Origin: Variovorax sp. V93
GTDB taxonomy: Bacteria; Pseudomonadota; Gammaproteobacteria; Burkholderiales; Burkholderiaceae_C
NCBI RefSeq assembly: GCF_041154485.1
Contig: NZ_AP028670.1
Location: 496,001 to 560,000 of the forward strand
Length of the DNA stretch: 64,000 nt
Reading direction: 5' to 3'
Shown piece by piece: positions 42,823 to 50,961 of the stretch. The stretch's first letter is position 1. Every line of letters begins with the position of its first letter. The notes below the pieces were generated by a model. The model was not told where the DNA came from. It searched no databases and saw nothing but the letters and a program-made list of their open reading frames with translations. Position numbers and translations under genes: made by a program.

Positions 42823-42864
42823 ACCTTAGGCCCCGCGGACGGCGCGGGCCTTGCGCCATATCAA
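42823..42864 (-). promoter_or_regulatory. FNR-type box and -10 upstream of usp-nuclease operon
   Basis: On the minus strand TTGATATGGCGCAA (42864-42851), then exactly 22 nt, then TAAGGT (42828-42823). The usp start is at 42774. This is the last such box in the window. Confidence 0.75.
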
Positions 42865-42939
42865 TCCGGGCGACGGCAGGGTCGTCTGGATTGCCGGAAA
42901 ATGGCTTTCTCCAGGCCTTTTGTTCATTTTTGCTATTTT

Positions 42940-42952
42940 TGCCATAATGGCA
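42940..42952 (+). promoter_or_regulatory. Palindromic operator over the toxin-antitoxin promoter
   Basis: TGCCATAATGGCA is a perfect 13-bp palindrome in an AT-rich stretch. It contains a -10-like CATAAT (42943-42948) and sits 17 nt before the antitoxin start, with AAAGGAG between. Autorepression by the antitoxin or complex is likely. Confidence 0.6.
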
Positions 42953-42968
42953 CCCAAAGGAGCACACC

Positions 42969-43316
42969 ATGGCCGCCATCCTGCCCAACCTCGATGAACT
43001 GCCCCGCCAGAACGCATCCCACGTCAAGAACCGCTGGGGCGACGTGGTCCGCCAGGTCCAGAAGACCGGCAGCCTGGCCGTGACCAACCATTCGACGGTA
43101 GAGATGGTGCTGCTGACCGCGGCCACCTACAACCAGCTGGTGGAAGACGCGCAGGCGCTCAAGGCACGCGAGCAGTCGGTGCTCGACGAACTCGGGCGCC
43201 GCTTCGACGTGCGACTGGGCGTGCTGAAGCAGCCGGAAGCGGCGGCGCAGATGGGCAAGCTGTTCGCCGCCAAGGGCAAGCTCGGGCGCCGCCCGAAGGC
43301 GGGCGACACCTTCTGA
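42969..43316 (+). CDS. Phd/YefM-like antitoxin
   Basis: The 115-residue protein begins with a Phd-like DNA-binding fold (ASHVKNRWGDVVRQVQKTGSLAVTNHSTVEMVLLTAATYNQLVE) followed by a charged C-terminal tail with basic residues (KLFAAKGKLGRRPKAG). Antitoxins of this type bind the promoter and neutralise the toxin encoded next. The gene overlaps the toxin gene by TGATG. AAAGGAG lies before the ATG. Confidence 0.83.
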   Translation: MAAILPNLDELPRQNASHVKNRWGDVVRQVQKTGSLAVTNHSTVEMVLLTAATYNQLVEDAQALKAREQSVLDELGRRFDVRLGVLKQPEAAAQMGKLFAAKGKLGRRPKAGDTF

Positions 43317-43963
43317 TGGCGGCGGCCACGCGCCCATTCATCCTGGTGCTGGCCGGCGTCAACGGCGCGGGCAAGAGCTCGGTCGGCGGCGCCCTGCTCG
43401 CCGAGCATGGCCTGACCTGGTTCAACCCGGACACCTGCGCGCGGGAGCTCATCGCGCAGCTCGGGATCGCGCCCGAAGAGGCGAACGCCCGCGCATGGAA
43501 CCTCGGCCGCGAACGGCTGGAAGCGGCCATCGCGCAAGGCTCCAACTATGCCTTCGAGACCACGCTGGGCGCGAGCACCATTCCCGCGCTGCTCGCCCGC
43601 GCCGCATCGAGCCACGACGTGGTCATGATCTTCTGCGGGCTGTCCTCGCCCGAGCAGCACATCGCCCGCGTGCGGGCGCGCGTGGCGCGCGGCGGCCACG
43701 ACATCCCCGAGGCCAAGATCCGCGAGCGCTGGATCGCATCGCGCGCCAACCTCATCAAGCTGCTGCCCAAGCTCACGCGGCTGCAGGTCTTCGACAACAG
43801 CGCGGAGGCGCCGCCCGGAGGCGACATCGCAGACCCGGTGCTGGTGCTGGAGCTGAGCGCGGGCGAGCCCGTCTTTCCGCAGCCGGGCGACCTGGCCGCG
43901 CTCGCGGCCACGCCGGCCTGGGCACGGCCGATCGTCCAGGCAGCGATCGAACTGCTGGGCTGA
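43316..43963 (+). CDS. Zeta-like kinase toxin
   Basis: The 215-residue protein has a Walker A LAGVNGAGKSSVGGALL near residues 12-28 and NPDTCARELIAQLG. The catalytic-type aspartate/arginine region FETTLGASTIPALLARA and RVARGGHDIPEAKIRERW follows, the outline of zeta toxins that phosphorylate UDP-GlcNAc. It pairs with a Phd-like rather than epsilon-type antitoxin. A non-toxic kinase role is possible, but the overlap with a DNA-binding partner supports a toxin. Confidence 0.83.
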   Translation: MAAATRPFILVLAGVNGAGKSSVGGALLAEHGLTWFNPDTCARELIAQLGIAPEEANARAWNLGRERLEAAIAQGSNYAFETTLGASTIPALLARAASSHDVVMIFCGLSSPEQHIARVRARVARGGHDIPEAKIRERWIASRANLIKLLPKLTRLQVFDNSAEAPPGGDIADPVLVLELSAGEPVFPQPGDLAALAATPAWARPIVQAAIELLG

Positions 43964-44040
43964 CAGATCGCCAAGGCCTGTGCGCGGAACTTGAGGCCGT
44001 GGGCAGCGCAGATCTTGCGCAACCTCGGTCTGGAGGATTG

Positions 44041-45189
44041 CTAAAGGAAATCCCGAGCCGCTCGATCGCATGCTGCGCCCGACACCCGCTCGTGCCTGAC
44101 GTATTTGCGCGCAACCTCGAGAAGCCGCGAGGGGTTCTCGACCTGGAGTTCGAGCAAGCGGATGCCCGAGCGCTTGGGCACCCAGCATCGCCATGTCAGA
44201 CAGACCGCCGCAGGATCGGAAGTCAGATCCACATGGACGCCGTCGAGCATCGGTGCCAGGCGGGCCGCGTCCCCATCCTGCCGATAGGCCGTGGCGGACA
44301 GTTGCACGCCCGGCAACCAGACCTGGATGTGCGCATGGTCCGGGTGCATGTGAAGGAGCTGCAGTTCCTCATCGCCATTCAGGCGTGCGCGATGAACAAG
44401 GTCCGGCGCTGCGTACTGATAGAAGCGATAGTCGAAATCGTCGGGCAGCAGAGGATGTTTTTCAGCGAGCCAGGCGTCATCGTAGGTGCCCGCATACTGC
44501 TGCCGGAAACGCCAGACCGGCGGAAGCGGCGCCAGACCCTGCGGTACGTGGTCTCGTCGGCGCCAGTCGAGAATCGGATCGGCAGGATCCTCGATGCAGG
44601 GCGCGGGAATGTCGACATCCGAAGGACTGTGCTGCGCATCGACGATGCCGCAGCCGATGGGATTGAAGCGATGCGCGTCGGACGGTGTTTCGCCCTTCCC
44701 GGTTCCAGGAATCGGCCCGCCGAAGGCCTTGCGCCAGTCGAGCGCGACCGCCTTGACGGGGCGGGCTTCCGAGAGGCTCCAGTCCTTGCCGGTCGCCCCG
44801 CCTTTGTCCTGCTGCGTTGTGGCCGGGCGCCAGACTCTCGGCCCATGCACCCGCAGGATCTTCTCGAGCTTGCCCAGGCGCACCCCGGTGATCCACGAGC
44901 GGGCCGCCACGCCTTGCGGCGCCCAGCTCGCGCCCACGATGGTCAGGTCGGCCGCCGGCCTGAAGGGCACGATATCGCAGGGCCGCACCAGCAGGCCGTG
45001 TGCGGGATCGCCCTCGTAGCGGTCGGCGAGCTCGACGTCGTCCTGCCGAGGCGCAAGCACCAGCGGCGCGCCCGGCACGAGGTGGAAGGTGCCGCGCACC
45101 GACAGCACGGCCATGTCGGTGCCGTCGCGATGGAATTGCGAGAAGGCAAGGGCCGAGAACGGCGTGTGGTTCTCAAGCGTGGGGGCCAT
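44041..45189 (-). CDS. DUF2169 type VI secretion adaptor
   Basis: The 382-residue protein matches the DUF2169 family: HTPFSALAFSQFHRDGTDMAVLSVRGTFHL near the start, DWRKAFGG near 155, NPIGCGI and LPPVWRFRQQYAGTYDDAWLAEKHPLLPDDFDYRFYQYAAPD. DUF2169 proteins are chaperone/adaptors for loading PAAR-type effectors onto VgrG. It is the last gene of the minus-strand effector block that contains a PAAR-like toxin. Confidence 0.88.
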   Translation of the reverse strand: MAPTLENHTPFSALAFSQFHRDGTDMAVLSVRGTFHLVPGAPLVLAPRQDDVELADRYEGDPAHGLLVRPCDIVPFRPAADLTIVGASWAPQGVAARSWITGVRLGKLEKILRVHGPRVWRPATTQQDKGGATGKDWSLSEARPVKAVALDWRKAFGGPIPGTGKGETPSDAHRFNPIGCGIVDAQHSPSDVDIPAPCIEDPADPILDWRRRDHVPQGLAPLPPVWRFRQQYAGTYDDAWLAEKHPLLPDDFDYRFYQYAAPDLVHRARLNGDEELQLLHMHPDHAHIQVWLPGVQLSATAYRQDGDAARLAPMLDGVHVDLTSDPAAVCLTWRCWVPKRSGIRLLELQVENPSRLLEVARKYVRHERVSGAACDRAARDFL

Positions 45190-45234
45190 GCCGGGTCCTG
45201 CGCAGTGGAAGTGGAAGGCTGCCGGGCAACGCCG

Positions 45235-45537
45235 TCATTGGCGCAGCAGGGTGAAGATGACGCGATCGTCTTCGCGGCGGATGGCAAAGAGCTGGGCCGG
45301 GAGCCAGGCCAAGGCCTGCTGGACATTGGCGAGGGCCGAGGGGTCGTCCGTCACGAGGACGATCACCTGCCCCGGCATGCTGCGGCCAACGGCCTTGCGC
45401 AGCCGCAGGATCGGCACCGGACAGCGCGTGCCGCAGGCATCGACATGATGAACGGCCTCGCCGGCAGCGGGCGCCTTCGGGACCGGCCGGGCCGGCAGGA
45501 AGGGCGTGCCCGACGGATGCGGGAGCGGGCTCGTCAC
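45235..45537 (-). CDS. TusA/SirA-like sulfur-carrier protein in a T6SS block
   Basis: From a GTG at 45537 that overlaps the previous stop, the product has 100 residues: an N-terminal proline-rich tail and a TusA-like fold with VDACGTRCPVPILRLRKAV (CPxP near residue 45) and VTDDPSALANVQQALAW. TusA proteins carry persulfide sulfur for tRNA thiolation or redox pathways. Its place between a hypothetical gene and the DUF2169 adaptor in an effector island is unusual. Confidence 0.72.
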   Translation of the reverse strand: MTSPLPHPSGTPFLPARPVPKAPAAGEAVHHVDACGTRCPVPILRLRKAVGRSMPGQVIVLVTDDPSALANVQQALAWLPAQLFAIRREDDRVIFTLLRQ

Positions 45538-46049
45538 GGAACGTCCAGCGTGCGGAAGTCGGGCATCGCGACGATACGCTGCAGGTACAGGTTCTCGATG
45601 CCCTCCAACGAGGCTTTGAAGCCGACGCCGACCACGCGCCCGTCGGGCAGATAGTGAACGATGCGCCGATTGCCGTCGCGGAAGTCGACCGGGCGGCCGA
45701 AGGCCGTGTCGTTCGAGAGCTTGCGCCGCGCGCCATGCGGTGTCTCGCGGCCGGGATCGAGACCGAAGGGCAGCGGGAGCCTCGACGCATCGATCTCGAG
45801 CTCGCCGAGCACCCACCCCTGCGCATCGGCGCACGAGGCCCGGTCGGCGAACGGATAGTGCAGCGTCATCTTCACGCCACGCGACAGGCTGGCGTAGCCG
45901 GCCTTGCGGGCAGGCCGCGCCGGCGGGCACTCGGTGGGCGTCAGCTCGGCCCAGGCGGCGAATTCCGGCAGCCATGCGGCCAGGCCGCAGCAGCCGATGC
46001 GCCGGGCCGCCTCGCCCACCCAGTCCACGTCGCGCTTCCACAAGGCCAT
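45534..46049 (-). CDS. Hypothetical protein of the PAAR-effector operon
   Basis: The 171-residue protein (MALWKRDVDWVGEAARRIGC...) has a tryptophan-rich start, then LHYPFADRASCADAQGWVLGELEIDASRLPLPFGLDP and DFRDGNRRIVHYLPDGRVVGVGFKASLEGIENLYLQRI, which suggests a beta-rich domain. No family is recognised. It lies 5 nt downstream of the propeller gene and overlaps the TusA-like gene. It could be an immunity or accessory protein. Confidence 0.6.
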   Translation of the reverse strand: MALWKRDVDWVGEAARRIGCCGLAAWLPEFAAWAELTPTECPPARPARKAGYASLSRGVKMTLHYPFADRASCADAQGWVLGELEIDASRLPLPFGLDPGRETPHGARRKLSNDTAFGRPVDFRDGNRRIVHYLPDGRVVGVGFKASLEGIENLYLQRIVAMPDFRTLDVP

Positions 46050-46054
46050 GGGGC

Positions 46055-47038
46055 CTACACGATCGGCGGATTGCCGGGGAACGCAATGCGCTCCCACGCC
46101 CGGCCGTCGTAGCGCGCGATGTCCGCATAGCCGATGGACCACAGCACGCCGTCGACCACCTGCAGCACATGGCCGTCGCGGTACTCGGGCACCAGGCCGG
46201 TCACGACGGGCTCGATGGCATCGTTCTCGCGGACAAACAATCCTTCGGGGGCCGCCAGGTAGACCTTGCCCGCATAGACCTTCACGTCGCTGTAGTCCCT
46301 GACGTCTTCGGTTCCGGAGACGTCGATGAACCCTGTCCTTCGATTTCCGCGCAGCAGGGTTCCGTCCTTGCCGCAGACCCAGACGGTCTCGCGGTCTTCG
46401 ACGCACAGGCCATTGAGTTCGGCCGTTTCCAGCTGGACCTTTTTCCAGGCATCGTCCTCACGAAAGAAAAGCAGCCCCGCATCGGCCTTCGAGTCCCAGC
46501 CCGCGGCATGGATATCGCGCGCTCCCGCGCCATCGACGGCGTTGATGAAGACGTTGTGCACGCCGTCCGGTTTCTGCAGCAGGCCATCGTCCATGTGCTG
46601 CCACGTGCCGTCGTCCGCACGGCGGTAGATCTGGCCTCCCGCCCCGTAGACATACAGGTGTTCACCGATCTGGCGCGCACCCGTCAGATAGCCCCAGCCT
46701 TCGGAATCGTCGTTCCACAGGCCGGAGCCCGCGACACGCTCGATGGCCGGCCTGCCATCGAGCGGCAGACGAAAGACATCGCCGTCCTCCCCCACCAGAA
46801 CCAGCGATGCGGCCGTTGCGGCAGCAGGGTGGTACGCCGCGCTGGCGAGGATGGTCAAGGGAAGATCGAAATAATGCCATGGCACCTGCGCACCGGCATT
46901 GAACACGCAGACGCGGGAAAAGCCCTCGAAGCGGTCTTCCTTTTTCGAACAGGAAATGATCAGGAAATCCTTCGTTGCCGCAACGCCGGTTTCAATCCTG
47001 AGTTCTGGTTTCTCGGGTGGGGAATCGAATTGCTCCAT
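46055..47038 (-). CDS. Beta-propeller-like protein, candidate immunity partner
   Basis: The 327-residue protein has repeated beta-strand blocks ending in short hydrophobic strands (VLVGEDGDVFRLPL, GEHLYVYGAGGQIYRRADDGTWQHM, VWVCGKDGTLLRGNRR, VYLAAPEGLFVREND, VLWSIGYADIARYDGRAW), like a propeller. No signal peptide is present. It lies 12 nt downstream of the PAAR-like toxin gene, where a cognate immunity gene is expected. The role is inferred from position only. Confidence 0.6.
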   Translation of the reverse strand: MEQFDSPPEKPELRIETGVAATKDFLIISCSKKEDRFEGFSRVCVFNAGAQVPWHYFDLPLTILASAAYHPAAATAASLVLVGEDGDVFRLPLDGRPAIERVAGSGLWNDDSEGWGYLTGARQIGEHLYVYGAGGQIYRRADDGTWQHMDDGLLQKPDGVHNVFINAVDGAGARDIHAAGWDSKADAGLLFFREDDAWKKVQLETAELNGLCVEDRETVWVCGKDGTLLRGNRRTGFIDVSGTEDVRDYSDVKVYAGKVYLAAPEGLFVRENDAIEPVVTGLVPEYRDGHVLQVVDGVLWSIGYADIARYDGRAWERIAFPGNPPIV

Positions 47039-47049
47039 GGGTGATGCGC

Positions 47050-48783
47050 CTATTGGGGTGGATTGAGGGGGCGGAGTTTTTCCCACGCCGATTCCAATGT
47101 CTGGAGAGCCTTGTCCTTGATCGCTTTCGGTGCTGTCTTGAAGGCACGCGCCAACGCGTCCTCGGGAACATTCTTGAAGTATTCATCGGTCGCCGCTTCG
47201 AATTTTCCCTTGCAGTCCTTTTTCGCTTCTCCCAGTGCTTCGTACGCGATCTGTTTGGCCTTCTCGAAGGAAACCGTGCCGGCATCCCCGCCGGCGGCCT
47301 TGATTGCACCATCCATCAGCTGGTGCACACGCGCATGCTCCTTCTCGGTCAGGCAGATCGCGGGGCCGTCGTCGAGCGAGGGCGCGCCCGGCAGACGCAC
47401 ACCCGGCTCCTTGCGGGTTCCGAGCCGCATGATGTAGTCCGCGATGATGTGATGGGAATCCTCGCCGGGCGGGCAGTTGTTCTTGCCATGGGCCCCGGGG
47501 TTGCAGGGATCGGGCTGGCCTTCGACGCGCACGCCGGCCTCCGGATCCGGATTCGCCGCAGCCTGGGGCTGCGAGGCCTGCGCCTGTTGCTGCTGCTGTG
47601 CACGCGTGCGCTGTTCGGCGAACTGGTCTTCGACGGCCTTGCGCACTTCCGCGTCGTACTTGTCGGCACCCGTGGGCCACCAGGAGTCGTACACGCCGGC
47701 CTTGTATTCGGCGAGGTGGTCCAGGGCCTGGTCGTAGATCGCCTGCTCCTGCGGCGTCTGCGGGGTGATGCCCTCGAGGACGCGCTTCGCGCCGGCCTTG
47801 CCGAGGACGAGGTTGTCGCCCGGCATCGGCGCGCCCTGGACGATCCAGAGGACGAACAACAGCTTGCCTGCCACGCTGCCCTTGCCGGCCAGCCCTGTAC
47901 CGCCTCCAGGGCGGGGCATGCCCGCGGGCGGCCGGAAGTTGTTGTCGTTGGCCGCGGGGCCGGGCTGGAACGCCGGTGTCGGCCGGGTCTGCGGGATCGC
48001 GCCGGCGCGTGCGTCGCTGGCCGTGGCGTTGGGCATCGGCTGCAACTGGGCCTGCGCCAGCAGGATCGGCTTTTCGCCCATCGCCGTACGCAGCAGACTC
48101 GCGTAGTCGGCCATGCCCGTCGCGGGAATCAGGCGTGCCTTGCCGGTCTTTTCCTGGTCCGTCTCGAAAGTCTCGATCACGGCGCCGTCGGCCCGCGCCC
48201 GCGCGAGCAGCGCCTCGGCCTCGCTGTCGTCGATGGCCTCCGCATCGGCGGGTGGCCAGTACTTGCCGCGGTCCTTCTTGTAGATCAGCTCGCCGACGGT
48301 GTTGCGCTTGTTCATCCAGAAGGTGTCGCCATCGCGCACCAGCCACTGGCCGTTGACGCGAACGACGGTGGACGCCGTCTTCGGCTCCGCGATGTCGCCG
48401 ACCGTGCCCGACTTGATGCCCTTGGCCGATCCCGGCTCGTCGCCCTTGACGTTCGTGACGACGCTGTCGAACTTGAAGGCCCTGAGGCCGGTGAGAAACA
48501 CGTTCTGCGACGTGTTGGCGTCGTCGCCGAGCCTGCCGGTGATCTGGTAGGGAATGGGCGGCGTCGACGAACCGATGGGCGTCTTGCAGACATCGGGCGC
48601 GGTGCACACCACGATCGCCTGGCCCACGTCGCGGCCGCCTTCAGGCGGTGCTTCGCTCGCAGGCGTCTTCGGCGCCGGCCTGCCCACGATCACCGCGACG
48701 CGCGCGATCCGGCCCGCCCCCAGGCCGCCCGGCGTTCCGAGCGAAGACGCCGCCGATGAAGTGGCCTTGGGATCCAGCGCCAT
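47050..48783 (-). CDS. PAAR-like (DUF4150) effector with C-terminal SHH nuclease candidate
   Basis: The 577-residue protein starts with a DUF4150/PAAR-like domain (VVCTAPDVCKTPIGSSTPPIPYQITGRL, FLTGLRAF) that sharpens the VgrG spike. A low-complexity middle (TRAQQQQQAQASQPQA) links to a toxin-like end with DSHHIIADYIMRL near residues 441-453 and AICLTEKEHARVHQ, resembling an SHH/HNH-type nuclease. It would be injected into neighbouring cells. The gene is 33 nt downstream of vgrG and is followed by the propeller gene. Confidence 0.78.
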   Translation of the reverse strand: MALDPKATSSAASSLGTPGGLGAGRIARVAVIVGRPAPKTPASEAPPEGGRDVGQAIVVCTAPDVCKTPIGSSTPPIPYQITGRLGDDANTSQNVFLTGLRAFKFDSVVTNVKGDEPGSAKGIKSGTVGDIAEPKTASTVVRVNGQWLVRDGDTFWMNKRNTVGELIYKKDRGKYWPPADAEAIDDSEAEALLARARADGAVIETFETDQEKTGKARLIPATGMADYASLLRTAMGEKPILLAQAQLQPMPNATASDARAGAIPQTRPTPAFQPGPAANDNNFRPPAGMPRPGGGTGLAGKGSVAGKLLFVLWIVQGAPMPGDNLVLGKAGAKRVLEGITPQTPQEQAIYDQALDHLAEYKAGVYDSWWPTGADKYDAEVRKAVEDQFAEQRTRAQQQQQAQASQPQAAANPDPEAGVRVEGQPDPCNPGAHGKNNCPPGEDSHHIIADYIMRLGTRKEPGVRLPGAPSLDDGPAICLTEKEHARVHQLMDGAIKAAGGDAGTVSFEKAKQIAYEALGEAKKDCKGKFEAATDEYFKNVPEDALARAFKTAPKAIKDKALQTLESAWEKLRPLNPPQ

Positions 48784-48816
48784 GAGCGAAGTCCTGCCTT
48801 TCCTTCGGTCCAGGCC

Positions 48817-50862
48817 TCAGCAAAGATCGATGACCTTGCCGTTGATCCGCACCGCACCGGTGGCCCGGAAGTCGAACCGGGTGCCGGTGAGCGTGACCTC
48901 GCCATCCTTCGTCATCTCGAGCCGGCTCTTGCCGACCGTGATCACGAGCTTCTCGCCGACGGTGAGAGAGAAGTCCTCGCCGATGTGCTCGTTCTTGCTC
49001 TTGCCCACGGCCACCGTCTGCGTGAGGCCGACCAGCGAGGTCTTGGCGATGCCGACCTCCTCGGACGAGGTGAGCGCCACGAAGCGGTTCATGTTCTGCA
49101 GCACGGTCAGCAGCTCGTTGGCCTTGATCGTCTCCATGCGGTTGTTGCCGATGGTGATGGTTTCGTCGTGGTCCACTGTCTCGGTGCGGTCATGCCTGAC
49201 GTGCGTGGTTTCGTCATGGTCGATGGTCTTGATGCGGTCGTTCCCCACCCAGTGCGTCTCGTCGTGCTCGACCTCGATGTCCTGGTTGCGCTCCGCATGC
49301 AGCCACAGCTGCTCCTGGCCCTTCTTGTCCTCGAAGCGCAGTGCGTTGGCGGTCGTGCTGTTTCCACCTTCGGAGCTGCGGGTGAGCAGGCCGCTCTGCG
49401 TGGCGTTGTCCGGCAGGGTCCACGGCGGCATGTTGTCGGCGTTGTAGACGCGCCCGGTGACGATGGGCCGGTCGGGGTCGCCGTTCTCGAAATCGACGAT
49501 CACCTCCTGGCCGATGCGCGGAATCTGGATGCCGCCGAAGTTGGTGCCGGCCCAGGGCGAGGACACGCGCACCCAGCACGAGCTGTTCTCGTCCTTGGTG
49601 CAGTAGCGGTTCCAGTGGAAGCTGAGCTTCACGCGGCCGTATTCGTCGGTCCAGATCTCGCGCCCGGCCGGGCCGGTGACGATCGCCGTCTGCGGACCGG
49701 TGGTGCGCGGCCTGGGCACCGGCGGGGCCGGCGCGCGGAACACCTTGCTCGCCGGGATCACCTCGAAATCGACGCGGCACTCGAACTCCTGCTGCGCGCT
49801 GGCATCGCCCACGTCCTGCAGCCGCAGGCGGGCGTCGGTCACCAGGTACTGGCGGTTCGACTCGTTCTGGGGATGGCGCTCCAGCGTGAGCAGGCAGCCC
49901 GGCACCACCGCGCGCAGGTTGCCCGCGCCGCTGGCGCGCTCGCCCTGGCTGCCGGTCTCTTCCATGCGCGTGCGCACCAGCTGCTCGCCTTCGGACTCGA
50001 CCACGTAGTCGCCCGGCCAGCCGTAGCGCTCCCAGGTGGCCTGCGCCGTCTTGCGCGGCATGGCGCTGACCTGCTGCAACTCGGCCTTCGGGCGCTTGAA
50101 GTCGAAGTCGCTGGTCACCCAGCGGCCGCTTTGCAGCGCCTCGCAGGCGTTGAAGCGGTCGCAGTGCTCCTCGCGCACGGTGGCTTCGGCCGCATGGAAG
50201 GGAATGCGCTGGTAGCCCGCATGGGCGAAGGGCCGGTGCGACGCCATGTCGTCGACGATCACCAGCCTGTGGCTGCTCTCCTCGTGCTCGAAGTAGAAGT
50301 ACAGGCCCCACTCGTGCAGCAGCCGCGCGACGAAGTCGTGGTCGCTCTCGCCGTACTGCACCTGGAACTCGCGCGGTGGATAGCTGCGGGTGGCGCGCAA
50401 GTCGAAGGGCAGCCCGTACTTGCCGAGCACCTCGCGCACGATGTCCAGCACGTTCTGGTTCTGGAAGATGCGGTAGTCGCTGGTGCGCGTGGCCAGCGCG
50501 AGCCAGGGCTCGATCACGGCTTCGTACAGCGCGCGCCGGTTCTCCAGGCGCAGGAAGCGCACGCGCGTCACCAGGCCCGAGATGTGGCGCTGGTCAGGGC
50601 CCTTGCCGGGACGACCATCGAGCACGATGTGCGCGGTGAGCTGCTCGCCCACCAGCTGCTTGATGGCCACGTTGGCGGCCTGGCGCTCGTTGTAGCCAGG
50701 CTGCTCGGGAGTGGCCAGCGTCAGGGTGTAGCGGAACAGCCTGCTGAGCCCTTCGTCGCCTTCGATGGCGATGGGCTCCAGCGCCGGCTCGCCGCCCAGC
50801 ATGGGCATGGCCGGCGATGAAACGCTGAGAACACGCGCCAGCGGCGCGGAACCTGTTGGCAT
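48817..50862 (-). CDS. tssI: Type VI secretion spike protein VgrG (1)
   Basis: The 681-residue protein has gp27-like domains (LATPEQPGYNERQAANVAIKQLVGEQ, YGESDHDFVARLLHEWGLYFYFEHEE near residue 180), the gp5 OB-fold (DEYGRVKLSFHWNRYCTKDENSSCWVRVSSPWAGTNFGG) and a C-terminal beta-helix of short repeats (HVRHDRTETVDHDETITIGNNRMETI). It forms the trimeric spike that carries the downstream PAAR-like effector. It lies 99 nt after hcp. Confidence 0.95.
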   Translation of the reverse strand: MPTGSAPLARVLSVSSPAMPMLGGEPALEPIAIEGDEGLSRLFRYTLTLATPEQPGYNERQAANVAIKQLVGEQLTAHIVLDGRPGKGPDQRHISGLVTRVRFLRLENRRALYEAVIEPWLALATRTSDYRIFQNQNVLDIVREVLGKYGLPFDLRATRSYPPREFQVQYGESDHDFVARLLHEWGLYFYFEHEESSHRLVIVDDMASHRPFAHAGYQRIPFHAAEATVREEHCDRFNACEALQSGRWVTSDFDFKRPKAELQQVSAMPRKTAQATWERYGWPGDYVVESEGEQLVRTRMEETGSQGERASGAGNLRAVVPGCLLTLERHPQNESNRQYLVTDARLRLQDVGDASAQQEFECRVDFEVIPASKVFRAPAPPVPRPRTTGPQTAIVTGPAGREIWTDEYGRVKLSFHWNRYCTKDENSSCWVRVSSPWAGTNFGGIQIPRIGQEVIVDFENGDPDRPIVTGRVYNADNMPPWTLPDNATQSGLLTRSSEGGNSTTANALRFEDKKGQEQLWLHAERNQDIEVEHDETHWVGNDRIKTIDHDETTHVRHDRTETVDHDETITIGNNRMETIKANELLTVLQNMNRFVALTSSEEVGIAKTSLVGLTQTVAVGKSKNEHIGEDFSLTVGEKLVITVGKSRLEMTKDGEVTLTGTRFDFRATGAVRINGKVIDLC

Positions 50863-50961
50863 GGGATCCCCCTGGTCGTCGGGCTCATGGAAAGAGCCGT
50901 GGCCGGAAGGCCCGGGACCTCGGCTTCGGCGAGGCCGCGCGGGCAGAAAGACAAAGGGGAA

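Noticed and set aside
43964..44040. Possible transposase relic between the toxin gene and the DUF2169 gene
   Set aside because: The 77-bp segment has no recognisable transposase motif or inverted repeat.
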